The notes: generated from the letters alone by a model not told the origin. Shown: positions 7,331-13,968, counted from the first letter of the stretch. The stretch is 15,472 nucleotides of DNA from Candidatus Thorarchaeota archaeon (GCA_030642465.1 DAOWNS010000018.1:1-15472); one strand, 5' to 3'. Numbers and translations are program-made.

Positions 7331-7567
7331 ATGGGGCGCACGATCAGAACATTCAGAGAGGCTGTGGATATCGAGAGTGCAAAGTGGAAGACCTTTCGCA
7401 GACAGTTGAGGCCGGATGACCGCAAAAGGCTCGACAAGATATTCGACTATGCAATAATGCACGCAGACTCTGGAACAGTGATTCCCATCCCTCACAAGAT
7501 TGACGTAGTGTTCATGTCTGTGTTAGTCGAGATGCAGAGAGGAATTGACGCACTTGAATCAACCTGA
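7331..7567 (+). CDS. Conserved-looking archaeal small protein (78 aa), function unknown
   Basis: 78 residues from ATG 7331. The opening MGRTIRTFREAVDIESAKWKTFRR, the RPDDRKRLDKIFDYAIMHAD middle and the PHKIDVVFMSVLVEMQRGIDAL end resemble a small archaeal protein family I remember only as hypothetical, with an MGRT.PTFR start and a W..FRR.LR..DR core. It is highly charged, mostly helical, and has no cysteines or membrane segment, so it is probably cytoplasmic. No Shine-Dalgarno is seen, so initiation may be leaderless or weak. It stands alone, flanked by genes on the other strand. Function unknown. Confidence 0.7.
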   Translation: MGRTIRTFREAVDIESAKWKTFRRQLRPDDRKRLDKIFDYAIMHADSGTVIPIPHKIDVVFMSVLVEMQRGIDALEST

Positions 7568-7715
7568 GCATCCGATATCCATGTCTTGGAGTTGCGTGTG
7601 TATTAGGAAGGGCGTTGATGTAGCCTACACTAAGATATCATTTGTCTTCATTATCAGTTTTGAGATTGTTCCTATGGAAAACTATTGCATTGGCAAAGGT
7701 AAGTGAGCATAGCAT

Positions 7716-7731
7716 CCTTCACTTGTGAAGG
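7716..7731 (-). terminator. Hairpin at the end of the uridine phosphorylase gene
   Basis: CCTTCA-CTTG-TGAAGG (extendable by a C-G pair) forms a tight stem over the stop codon of the minus-strand gene. No U-run follows, so it may only mark or stabilise the 3' end. Confidence 0.3.
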
Positions 7732-8552
7732 GTCCTCATCCAGTATTTCTTGCTATTACTCTTCTTCTCTTCGTCCATCTCGGCAAGAATACGAACTGCT
7801 TCGTTTCCGCAATCAATCACGGCATCTTCACCTTTCACCGCAAACTCGTCCTTCACACGGTTCGCATATACCGCACAGACTGTTCCTGCCCTGAACCCAT
7901 ATATGCCTGCAATCGTGAATAGAGTTGCTGCCTCCATCTCAAAATTCACAACATTCGCTTTCTGAAGGTCGTCAATCAATGTAGTGCTCCAACTCTGAAC
8001 ATAGTTGTTGAATCCCGGCCTTGACTGTCCTAGGTAGAACGAATCTGTGGATGCAGTAATCCCTAGATGATAATCCAGATCCAACGAATCCGCAGCTTCA
8101 ACCAATGCCATGACAACTTCGTAGGATGCCACGGCTGGATACTCAGGTCGCACATACTGCTTGCTCGTCCCATCAAGTCTGACTGCGCCCGTGGATATGA
8201 TCAAATCGCCAATCTGGATGTCTTCCTTCAAGGTTGCGCAGGAGCCAACTCTGATGAAATCCCTTGCCCCAACATTGGCCAGCTCTTCCATAGCAATAGC
8301 GGCTCCAGGGCCTCCTATCCCTGTGGAACATGCAGAGATTGGCACTCCCTTGAAGTATCCCGTGTGAGTCACGTATTGTCTGTGTGACGCTACTTGTCTG
8401 AATGAATCCCAACGTGAGCTAATTTTCTCAACCCGTTGAGGATCACCAGGCAGTATCACTGCCTTCGCAATATCCCCCTTCTCCGTTTCAATATGGTATT
8501 GCTTCCTGTCTGGGGTTTCAGGGCGCTTTGCAGAAACAGTCTTCCTCGTCAT
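7719..8552 (-). CDS. udp: Uridine phosphorylase family (nucleoside phosphorylase)
   Basis: 277 residues from ATG 8552; TTG 8567 is an in-frame alternative. Nucleoside phosphorylases split a nucleoside with phosphate into base plus ribose 1-phosphate in salvage. The hexameric NP-I fold signatures are clear: AVILPGDPQRVEKI (phosphate loop), STGIGGPGAAIAMEELANVGARDFIRVGSC (the family signature with the phosphate-binding arginine), TASTDSFY, and NFEMEAATLFTIAGIYGFRAG with the EMEA ribose-binding glutamates. The STDSFY and VVNFEMEAATLF segments favour uridine phosphorylase over the purine enzymes, but specificity is not certain from sequence. It ends in a short lysine-rich tail. It is divergent from the FBP aldolase/phosphatase transcription unit and shares a TTTAAA-centred promoter region with it. 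Confidence 0.92.
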   Translation of the reverse strand: MTRKTVSAKRPETPDRKQYHIETEKGDIAKAVILPGDPQRVEKISSRWDSFRQVASHRQYVTHTGYFKGVPISACSTGIGGPGAAIAMEELANVGARDFIRVGSCATLKEDIQIGDLIISTGAVRLDGTSKQYVRPEYPAVASYEVVMALVEAADSLDLDYHLGITASTDSFYLGQSRPGFNNYVQSWSTTLIDDLQKANVVNFEMEAATLFTIAGIYGFRAGTVCAVYANRVKDEFAVKGEDAVIDCGNEAVRILAEMDEEKKSNSKKYWMRTLHK

Positions 8553-8637
8553 ATCATGAACAACCAATACCTGATGGTGATGCTATTGCCTATTTCCGTT
8601 TCGGATGACCCAAATTGAGCAGGTTGCGCGGTTGCTC

Positions 8638-8647
8638 TTTAAAACCG
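8638..8647. promoter_or_regulatory. Bidirectional TATA-like element between udp and the FBP aldolase/phosphatase unit
   Basis: CTTTAAAACC is a near-palindromic TATA element. Read rightward it lies about 31 bases before ATG 8673, so a leaderless transcript starting at that ATG would fit. Read leftward (GGTTTTAAAG) it would start transcription near 8615, giving a 50-65 base leader for the uridine phosphorylase gene. Confidence 0.45.
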
Positions 8648-8650
8648 AAC

Positions 8651-8666
8651 ATATCTATGGAGATAT
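8651..8666. promoter_or_regulatory. Perfect dyad ATATCT-ATGG-AGATAT, candidate operator
   Basis: Six-base arms and a four-base spacer form a perfect inverted repeat between the TATA-like element and ATG 8673. A bound regulator would cover the transcription start of the FBP aldolase/phosphatase unit. The regulator is unknown. Confidence 0.4.
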
Positions 8667-8672
8667 AGTTAT

Positions 8673-8804
8673 ATGGACGTAGAATACTTTGGTATTCGTT
8701 ACGAGGCCCGAGTTTCGGATAATTCCGAAAAATCTAATACAAAGCCCTCGGAGTTCGGAGCCTCCTTCAGGGCATACATGGATGGAGAGCGTCGCAAATG
8801 GTAG
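8673..8804 (+). CDS. Candidate 43-aa small protein overlapping the FBP aldolase/phosphatase start
   Basis: ATG 8673 opens a 43-residue frame beginning MDVEYFGIRYEARVSD and ending YMDGERRKW. Its TAG lies inside the first codons of the next gene (ATGGTAG overlap), an arrangement typical of translational coupling. A TATA-like box about 31 bases upstream would give a leaderless message starting at this ATG. The peptide is highly charged and has no recognised domain. It could be a true small protein, or a leader whose translation controls the downstream gene; a chance frame is possible because it is so short. Confidence 0.4.
   Translation: MDVEYFGIRYEARVSDNSEKSNTKPSEFGASFRAYMDGERRKW
8713..8730. 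promoter_or_regulatory. Perfect dyad TTTCGGA-TAAT-TCCGAAA
   Basis: Seven-base arms with a four-base spacer, inside the small ORF before the FBP aldolase/phosphatase gene. Related half-sites occur nearby: GTTTCGGAT at 8598-8606 in the uridine phosphorylase leader, and TTCGGAG near 8750. It could be an operator or an RNA hairpin. Confidence 0.35.
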
Positions 8805-9913
8805 AAACGACGATTAGTGTGATAAAAGCGGACATCGGATCACTCGCAGGACATATGATTGTACCAGACTTCCTCCTCGACCTTGCTAGAAAGGAGATGA
8901 AGATGGGCGTTGAGAAGCGGATAATTAACGACTTTCACGTTACGAACGCAGGTGATGACCTTGAGCTAATAATGACTCACCACAAGGGTGAGGGAAATTC
9001 AGAGGTCCATGAGCTTGCTTGGAACACCTTTGTGAAGGGTGCCGAGTTAGGACGCAAGAAGAAGATATACGCCGCAGGACAAGACATTCTCTCTGACACC
9101 TTCAGTGGAAATGTCAAGGGCATGGGTCCAGGTTCTGCAGAGATGACATTTGAGGAGCGGAAATCCGAGCCCATAGCAATCTTCATGGCAGACAAGACTG
9201 AGCCAGGTGCATTCAACTACCCGATTTACAAGATTTACGCAGATCCATTCAATACAGCCGGCTTGGTCATTGACCCGAACCTACATGGTGGTTTCAGGTT
9301 CATTATCCAGGATGTGCGTGCTGACGAAAAAGCGTTCGTTGAGCTGAAGACACCTGAGGAGTCTTATGACCTTCTAGCACTTATTGGCAGCACCAGTAAG
9401 TACACTATCAAGAAAGTGTACCGTCATGATGGAATGATTACAGCTTCTATTAGTACTGACAAACTCTCTTATATCGCAGGGAAGTATGTAGGAAAAGATG
9501 ATCCTGTTGCCATAGTCCGAGCACACTCCGGACTACCAGCAATGGGCGAGATTCTAGAGGCATTCACTCTGCCTCATCTTGTGGCCGGTTGGATGCGCGG
9601 GTCGCATATCGGGCCCCTCATGCCTGTTGGCGTCAAGGACTCACGATGCACAAGATTCGATGGCCCTCCGCGAGTCATCGGACTGGGCTTCCAAGTGAGC
9701 AATGGCATGCTCCTAGGACCAGTTGACATGTTCGAAGATGTTGCGTTCGACATCTCAAGAGAGAGAGCAATGAAAGCTGTTGACTATCTAAGGCAACATG
9801 GTCCCTTCATGCCTCACAGACTGCACGAGAATGACATGGAATACACGACACTGCCATCAGTGCTGAAGAAACTGAAAGGTCGATTCTCGGCCGAAGAAAT
9901 AATGCCCAAGTAG
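8798..9913 (+). CDS. fbp: Bifunctional fructose-1,6-bisphosphate aldolase/phosphatase (type V FBPase)
   Basis: 371 residues from ATG 8798. This archaeal enzyme joins dihydroxyacetone phosphate and glyceraldehyde 3-phosphate into fructose 1,6-bisphosphate and then removes the 1-phosphate, making the step one-way toward gluconeogenesis. Motifs: KADIGSLAGH with metal and phosphate ligands Asp12 and His19, NAGDDLELIMTH with the Asp pair, AGQDILSDTFSGNVKGMGPG, FMADKTEPGAFN, and SYIAGKYVGKDDP, whose Lys233 is the Schiff-base lysine and Tyr230 the partner tyrosine by analogy with Sulfolobus (Lys232/Tyr229). RGSHIGPLMPV and FDGPPRV are also standard. Length and all key residues match the family. It ends at a strong hairpin and is preceded by a short overlapping ORF. 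Together with the triosephosphate isomerase gene about 1.6 kb away it covers two adjacent gluconeogenic steps. Confidence 0.97.
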   Translation: MVETTISVIKADIGSLAGHMIVPDFLLDLARKEMKMGVEKRIINDFHVTNAGDDLELIMTHHKGEGNSEVHELAWNTFVKGAELGRKKKIYAAGQDILSDTFSGNVKGMGPGSAEMTFEERKSEPIAIFMADKTEPGAFNYPIYKIYADPFNTAGLVIDPNLHGGFRFIIQDVRADEKAFVELKTPEESYDLLALIGSTSKYTIKKVYRHDGMITASISTDKLSYIAGKYVGKDDPVAIVRAHSGLPAMGEILEAFTLPHLVAGWMRGSHIGPLMPVGVKDSRCTRFDGPPRVIGLGFQVSNGMLLGPVDMFEDVAFDISRERAMKAVDYLRQHGPFMPHRLHENDMEYTTLPSVLKKLKGRFSAEEIMPK

Positions 9914-9931
9914 TTTGAAATCGGCTCGATA

Positions 9932-9969
9932 GAAACGAGAGCAGGACAATGAGGTCCTGCCTCAGTTTC
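9932..9969. terminator. Long hairpin between convergent genes
   Basis: GAAAC/GTTTC form the outer arms and GCAGGAC/GTCCTGC the inner arms, separated by a small internal loop and closed by AATGAG. It lies between the end of the FBP aldolase/phosphatase gene and the end of the parvulin gene, and could stop or process transcripts from both sides. No long T-run follows on either strand. Confidence 0.55.
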
Positions 9970-9992
9970 GCTACTAATTGTTTCACTGCAGA

Positions 9993-10289
9993 CTATGCAG
10001 TCCGCTTAATTATATGATATCCAAATTTGGTCTTTACTGGCTCTCTAGTCATTGCTCCCACACTAAGGGCGAAGGTTGCCTTCTCAAACTCGGTGACCAT
10101 CTGACCCTTGCCGAAGAATCCGAGGTCTCCTCCTTTCTTGCTTGATGGGCAGCTGCTATGCTCCTGTGCCATTTTGGCGAAGTCTTCACCTTCAGCAATC
10201 TTGCGAACTATCTCAACAGCCTTGCTGTGCTTATCCACCAGAATATGACTAGCTCTTGCCTTTCCGGCCTTGCCTTTTCCTTTACCCAT
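9993..10289 (-). CDS. Parvulin-type peptidyl-prolyl cis-trans isomerase
   Basis: 98 residues from ATG 10289, with AGGT seven bases upstream. After a basic glycine/lysine-rich start (MGKGKGKAGKARA), the whole single-domain parvulin is present: ASHILV, the helix KAVEIVRKIAEGEDFAKMAQEHSSCPSS, the KKGGDLGFFGKGQMVTEFEKATFAL core and the TKFGYHIIK end. Active-site elements are the histidines of SHIL and YHII and the cysteine of SSCPS. There is no signal sequence or membrane segment, so it acts inside the cell and would speed proline isomerisation in folding proteins. Size and layout resemble small stand-alone parvulins such as E. coli PpiC and human Pin4/Par14; the basic N-terminus recalls Par14, which binds DNA and pre-ribosomes, but that link is only analogy. 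Confidence 0.95.
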   Translation of the reverse strand: MGKGKGKAGKARASHILVDKHSKAVEIVRKIAEGEDFAKMAQEHSSCPSSKKGGDLGFFGKGQMVTEFEKATFALSVGAMTREPVKTKFGYHIIKRTA

Positions 10290-10405
10290 AGTAACAACCT
10301 GTCCTTGGCCAAAGCCTGATGTCTTTTACTTTTTTGGATGCCTCAAGGGAAACGCGAATAGCTGACTTGATTGTCATCAGTCTTGAACTCCCACTCGGTA
10401 TTATC

Positions 10406-10425
10406 CTGATACACACCCGTATCAG
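10406..10425. promoter_or_regulatory. Perfect dyad CTGATAC-ACACCC-GTATCAG, candidate RHH operator
   Basis: Seven-base arms with a six-base spacer, 38 bases before the ribbon-helix-helix gene. Ribbon-helix-helix dimers of dimers bind short inverted repeats of this kind and often control their own gene. A possible TATA (CTTTAGAT) follows at 10435-10442. Confidence 0.45.
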
Positions 10426-10462
10426 ACACCCCTTCTTTAGATTTGCATCCAACAGGTAGTTG

Positions 10463-10711
10463 GTGCAAAGTGACTTGAGAGTAGTAACGATTTGCCTACC
10501 AGAATCCTACGTAGATGGCATGGACAAGCTCATCAAGAAACTGATGTACCCTAACCGCTCTGAAGTAATTCGAATCGCCATCCGCGATCTTCTGGCGGAT
10601 GAGCTTTGGGGCCATCGGAAAAGCTCCAATACTTTGCCTTTGGTGGCAATGCTTAAGAAGATGGATGGTGTCATTGATGTTCCGACACCGAATCAGACGC
10701 CCGGTCCGTAA
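10463..10711 (+). CDS. Ribbon-helix-helix (CopG/MetJ-type) transcription regulator
   Basis: 82 residues from GTG 10463, preferred over TTG 10460 because AGGT sits five bases before it. LRVVTICLPESYVDGMDKLI is the DNA-contacting strand and first helix; YPNRSEVIRIAIRDLLADEL is the turn (NRSE) and second helix of the ribbon-helix-helix fold. The opening VVTICLP has the alternating pattern that inserts into the major groove. No nickel-binding ACT domain as in NikR follows; the 30-residue tail is short and proline-rich. The genes it controls are unknown. A perfect dyad lies just upstream, so autoregulation is likely. Confidence 0.88.
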   Translation: MQSDLRVVTICLPESYVDGMDKLIKKLMYPNRSEVIRIAIRDLLADELWGHRKSSNTLPLVAMLKKMDGVIDVPTPNQTPGP

Positions 10712-10844
10712 GTACCTCCGAGCTACGCTTTTTAGTTCTGAAAAGAAACAGACCTGTAACCAGTGGAAGCCAACGCAGGGCGTTTCCTGAAGCGCAAGTT
10801 CAGTTCCTCTGGTATGTTCATCACAATAAGGAGCCAGAACGACG
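10712..10844 (+). other. Gap between RHH and the acidic/SCP2-like gene
   Basis: 133 bases with a short T-run (GCTTTTTAG, near 10729-10737), a possible stop signal for the regulator transcript. AAGGAG precedes the next gene by 11 bases. No RNA gene or further ORF was found. Confidence 0.3.
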
Positions 10845-11378
10845 ATGGTTATGAGACGGATTTTTGGGAGAAAAAAGGACGACGACGAGAAGGACGCCAA
10901 GGTTGAGAGTTCTGCTTCTGAGGAAGTCGAAGTTGAAACTGGAGAGGATGCTGCAGAAGATGCACCAGTCGAAGCAGGCATAATCCCTTATCACTCTTCA
11001 TTGACAGATCGTTTCAAGTACATGTTCAATGACCATGACATCTCAGCAGGTCTCGAGGGCACAGATGAATTCTTCCTTGAGTTCATGGCAATGGGCGAGC
11101 GATTTTGGTTCGCCAAGAAGACCAAGGGTGAGGTGGAATCTGGAATGGGCGCTGTTTCAAATGAAGATGTCTACATTCGCATTGGGAATGATGCTGTAGG
11201 GGACTTGCTTGGAGCTTCCACATTTTCAGAGTTCCAGGAATTGTATATGAAATACTACAAAACTCCCGAAGCTGGCAAGTTCATCAAGATTGAGCTCCGA
11301 AAAGATGTCAACGGACTGAATCGGAGAGGTTATGCTCGAGTGCCTTTGCTTAAGCTCCTGATTGGCATGAGCAGATAG
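10845..11378 (+). CDS. Unknown protein with acidic linker and possible SCP2-like domain
   Basis: 177 residues from ATG 10845, or ATG 10851 giving MRRIFGRKK. The N-terminus is basic (RRIFGRKK) and is followed by about 30 residues rich in Asp, Glu, Ala and Val (EDAAEDAPVEA), surely disordered. From about residue 48 there is a compact domain: TDRFKYMFNDHDISAGLEGTDEFFLEFMAMGERFWF, a glycine-rich hairpin, VYIRIGNDAVGDLLGASTFSEFQELYMKYY, and a closing KFIKIELR... LLKLLIG. The strand-helix order near VYIRIG-DAVGDLLG recalls the sterol carrier protein 2 (SCP2) fold, which binds lipids, but this is a weak resemblance. There is no membrane segment. It is likely its own transcription unit. Confidence 0.6.
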   Translation: MVMRRIFGRKKDDDEKDAKVESSASEEVEVETGEDAAEDAPVEAGIIPYHSSLTDRFKYMFNDHDISAGLEGTDEFFLEFMAMGERFWFAKKTKGEVESGMGAVSNEDVYIRIGNDAVGDLLGASTFSEFQELYMKYYKTPEAGKFIKIELRKDVNGLNRRGYARVPLLKLLIGMSR

Positions 11379-11409
11379 CAATGCCCCCAGGGGCCATACA
11401 AACCCCTCT

Positions 11410-11417
11410 CATATATC
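11410..11417 (+). promoter_or_regulatory. Probable TATA box for triosephosphate isomerase
   Basis: CATATATC lies about 100 bases before ATG 11513. Transcription would begin near 11440, leaving an unusually long leader of about 70 bases that carries the hairpins described separately. Confidence 0.4.
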
Positions 11418-11462
11418 AGAGAAATCTGACAAGGTAGCAAGCTTAATAGACATAACACGCTC

Positions 11463-11503
11463 GGCCTCCACCGCTGAAGGCTCGAGCTTAGCAGCTCGGG
11501 AGG
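11463..11503 (+). promoter_or_regulatory. Structured leader over the tpiA ribosome-binding site
   Basis: CTCGAGCT-TAGC-AGCTCGGG (11481-11500) can pair, and its 3' arm includes the first bases of the GGGAGG ribosome-binding site (11498-11503). An alternative stem pairs GCTGAAG with CTTAGC over the same region, and CCTCC near 11465-11469 is complementary to GGAGG. The stems exclude each other. Confidence 0.3.
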
Positions 11504-11512
11504 ATGAGTGCT

Positions 11513-12196
11513 ATGGTCAAGATTGAACTACCAGTTGTCGTTGTGAACTTCAAGACATATCCACAGGCCACCGGCGAAAAAGCCGTGGCTTTGGCGAAGA
11601 CATGCGAGAAGGTTTCAAACGAGAGTGGGGTTTCTGTGGTTGTCGCTCCCCAAATACCCGATATCCATAGAATAAGCATTGCAGTTGATATTCCTGTGTT
11701 CTCTCAACATCTTGACCCTGGGGACCCGGGGCGGTACACCGGCCATGTGCTTGGCGAAACCCTTGTGGAGGCCGGATGTTTGGGCACTCTAATCAATCAC
11801 TCAGAGAAGAGAATGCAGTTGGCAGACATCGAAGATGCAATCCGAAAGGCTGAATCTCTTGACCTCTATACAATAGTCTGCACAAACAATCCAATTGTAA
11901 GTGTTGCAGCGGCGGCGCTAAATCCTTCTGCAATCGCAATAGAACCCCCAGAACTCATTGGCACCGGTATCTCGGTGACACAAGCACAACCTGAAGTAAT
12001 CAGTGGCAGCGTGAATCAAATCCGAGCTGTGAATAAGGATGTCACAATCCTGTGTGGAGCGGGAATCAGTACGGGTGATGATGTGGTGGCATCAATCAGA
12101 CTTGGTGCTCAGGGTGTTCTTCTTGCTTCTGCTATTGCCAAGTCAAATACGCCCGGAGATGTTCTTAGAGGTCTTGTCGAACCGCTACTGAAATAG
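11513..12196 (+). CDS. tpiA: Triosephosphate isomerase, archaeal short type
   Basis: 227 residues from ATG 11513, chosen because GGGAGG ends nine bases before it; ATG 11504 abuts that site and is unlikely. The enzyme interconverts dihydroxyacetone phosphate and glyceraldehyde 3-phosphate. The three catalytic elements are present: NFKTY with Lys14, INHSEKR with His96, and AIEPPELIGTG with Glu144 and the phosphate-gripping loop. CGAGISTGDD and GAQGVLLASAI bind the phosphate. At about 227 residues, against about 250 in bacteria and eukaryotes, it is the short archaeal form, which is usually tetrameric. It supplies both substrates of the FBP aldolase/phosphatase encoded about 1.6 kb upstream. Its leader may form hairpins that hide the ribosome-binding site. 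Confidence 0.97.
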   Translation: MVKIELPVVVVNFKTYPQATGEKAVALAKTCEKVSNESGVSVVVAPQIPDIHRISIAVDIPVFSQHLDPGDPGRYTGHVLGETLVEAGCLGTLINHSEKRMQLADIEDAIRKAESLDLYTIVCTNNPIVSVAAAALNPSAIAIEPPELIGTGISVTQAQPEVISGSVNQIRAVNKDVTILCGAGISTGDDVVASIRLGAQGVLLASAIAKSNTPGDVLRGLVEPLLK

Positions 12197-12209
12197 CCGG
12201 TTCCGTTGA

Positions 12210-12216
12210 TTTATTA
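12210..12216 (+). promoter_or_regulatory. Possible TATA box for the DUF89 gene
   Basis: TTTATTA lies 36-42 bases before ATG 12252 in the 55-base gap after the triosephosphate isomerase gene. Transcription would begin near 12240, giving a nearly leaderless message. Confidence 0.35.
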
Positions 12217-12251
12217 CACATGCCAGCAGGCGATAGGACGCGGGGATTGCG

Positions 12252-13127
12252 ATGAAGGTTACACTCGAATGTGCACACTGTCTACTTGAGAGAGCCATAA
12301 ATCAAGTCAAGCTTGCTACCGATGATCCAGAACTTCAGATGCAGGTCGTGACGGAGATGCTGAAATTCTTAGGCAGCAATTTCAACGATGAGTCAGTGCC
12401 ATCGAACATCGGAACAGACAGAGACCTTATGGTTCAAAGAATGACTGGAAAAGATCCATACAAAGAGCTCAAGCATGAATCGAATGAGATGGCCCTAGGG
12501 ATTCTACCCGAGTTGAGGGTGTTGGTTGAGAAGGCAGGAGATTCGCACGCAAGATTCAGAATGGCTGCTTTGATTGCCGCAGCAGCAAACGCGATCGAGT
12601 TTGACGTATCCGGGCGGGACTTCAGCCTTGATGAACTCAAGCACATAATCTCTAATGTTGAATCTGATTTGGCAATCGACCAAGTACGCGAATTTCAAGA
12701 GTTATGTAAGAACACAAAGGAAGTCCTCTACCTGATGGATAATGCGGGAGAGGTTGTTCTTGATATCATTCTGATTGATGAAATCAGGAAAATTGGACCA
12801 AAAGTGGTTGCTGTTGTAAAGGGTGGCCCAATCCTGAATGATGCCACGTTGATGGATGCAGATGAGGTAGAACTCTCCAAATATGCGGACGAAGTTATCG
12901 ACACAGGAACCCCCGCCATCGGCGTCAACCTTGAACGCAGCTCCAACGAATTCAAGAAGCGGTTCTTGTCAGCGAAGCTTATTGTGGCCAAAGGGATGGG
13001 CAATTTCGAGTCATTGACTGAGTTTGAACTAGCATGTCCAGTGGTTCACATCATGAGAACAAAGTGCAATCCGGTTGCACAACATGTGGGTTGTCCTCGA
13101 AACAAGAACATCGTGATGATACGATGA
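12252..13127 (+). CDS. DUF89 damage-control phosphatase (archaeal subfamily I)
   Basis: 291 residues from ATG 12252. DUF89 proteins are metal-dependent phosphatases that remove harmful or side-product phosphometabolites; the human relative ARMT1 belongs to another subfamily. The N-terminal CAHC (Cys7, Cys10) is typical of the archaeal/plant subfamily I. Other hallmarks: RMTGKDPYKELKHESNEMAL, AANAIEF, the metal loop LMDNAGEVVLD (Asp163, Asn164, Glu167), VKGGPILNDAT (Lys190, Asn196, Asp197), VIDTGTPAIG, KGMGNFESL and the closing MRTKCNPVAQHVG. All key residues are kept, so it should be active; the true substrate is unknown, with sugar phosphates the usual suggestion. It follows triosephosphate isomerase closely and converges on the NIF3-like gene with only ten bases between them. 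Confidence 0.93.
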   Translation: MKVTLECAHCLLERAINQVKLATDDPELQMQVVTEMLKFLGSNFNDESVPSNIGTDRDLMVQRMTGKDPYKELKHESNEMALGILPELRVLVEKAGDSHARFRMAALIAAAANAIEFDVSGRDFSLDELKHIISNVESDLAIDQVREFQELCKNTKEVLYLMDNAGEVVLDIILIDEIRKIGPKVVAVVKGGPILNDATLMDADEVELSKYADEVIDTGTPAIGVNLERSSNEFKKRFLSAKLIVAKGMGNFESLTEFELACPVVHIMRTKCNPVAQHVGCPRNKNIVMIR

Positions 13128-13137
13128 CTACAGAGTG

Positions 13138-13968
13138 TTACTTCATGTCTTCGCTGTATGGTCTAAGCGCCCTTGCAAGTGGTGCGGATTCAACAAACCC
13201 TATGTTCAACTCTGGCATCTCCATTCTAAATTGATGTCCTAATCGTTTCATTCCAGGTTCTTCTGATACGAATCCGCCAAGCTCGATTGTGTTTAGGTTC
13301 TCCTCATTTGCAAGGAGCCTAATCTCCGGTGACAGCTCGCCTGTGATAATAGTACCAATATCTTGCTGTTTGGCCCTGAGGATTTCAGGCATATCAATGT
13401 AGAAGCCTGGACTCACAAGTATCCTCCCGACGTCATCATCCAAATCTCCAGCAAACAAAACAGTGTCGATGTTCAGTTTCTCTGCCACGTAGTTAACTAA
13501 ACGAGAGTGGTTCATCTCACTAGGTGGTTCGCATTCTCTTCCGATCGGGACCATCTGATTATAATCCCCATCGGTCATGAACTTTCGCACAGTGCTTAGG
13601 TCGAGGGATTCCACAAGGCTGTCACTAAGACCATCCTCTACACCAATCCACGCGCTCCCAATTACATAAGCTGAGATGTAATTCTTGGCCAGGAGTCTGG
13701 CCCGGATGAGATCTAAGCCTGTGAGACGATCTACAGCAAAAGGGAATAGAGGCCTGTGTGTAACAAGCAAATTCGCCTTGTTTTGCGATGCTGTCGCAAC
13801 AATCTTTGCTGAAGCGTAAGTGGCTATGGTGATTCTGTTTATTGTGGTCTTTGCTTGGCCTGTTTCAGTCTGAGGTCCAACCTCAACCCGACTTTCACGA
13901 CCTTGGAAGGTGAACTCCTGTGGCGCGATATCCTTGAGGTACTTTACTATGTCCCGAAGAGTTGTCAT
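13138..13968 (-). CDS. NIF3-family protein with degenerate metal site
   Basis: 276 residues from ATG 13968; TTG 13980 and GTG 13977 are upstream alternatives. The overall pattern is that of NIF3/YbgI proteins (toroid hexamers, sometimes called GTP cyclohydrolase I type 2): MTTLRDIVKYLKDIAP, NRITIATYASAKIVATASQNKANLLVTH, DLIRARLLAKNYISAYVIGSAWIGVEDGLSDSLVESLDL, TGELSPEIRLLA and ELGGFVSEEPGMKRLG. Aligned by eye to E. coli YbgI, only the first histidine of the HH pair (here THRP) and the final glutamate (SE) survive; the second His is Arg, the Asp after the middle strand is Ile, and the GH histidine is Gly. The dinuclear metal site is therefore probably lost or changed. No function is established for the family. 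Confidence 0.82.
   Translation of the reverse strand: MTTLRDIVKYLKDIAPQEFTFQGRESRVEVGPQTETGQAKTTINRITIATYASAKIVATASQNKANLLVTHRPLFPFAVDRLTGLDLIRARLLAKNYISAYVIGSAWIGVEDGLSDSLVESLDLSTVRKFMTDGDYNQMVPIGRECEPPSEMNHSRLVNYVAEKLNIDTVLFAGDLDDDVGRILVSPGFYIDMPEILRAKQQDIGTIITGELSPEIRLLANEENLNTIELGGFVSEEPGMKRLGHQFRMEMPELNIGFVESAPLARALRPYSEDMK

Noticed and set aside
8067..8412. Frames antisense to or overlapping the uridine phosphorylase gene
   Set aside because: The enzyme frame holds all family motifs; the others hold none.
10496..10981. 161-aa minus-strand frame over the RHH and acidic-protein genes
   Set aside because: Serine-rich translation is the mirror of the acidic stretch in the plus-strand protein; the plus-strand frames have clear domain and ribosome-binding support.
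11381..11394. GCCCC/GGGGC hairpin after the SCP2-like gene as a terminator
   Set aside because: The loop would be only two to four bases and no T-run follows, so the call is too weak to list.
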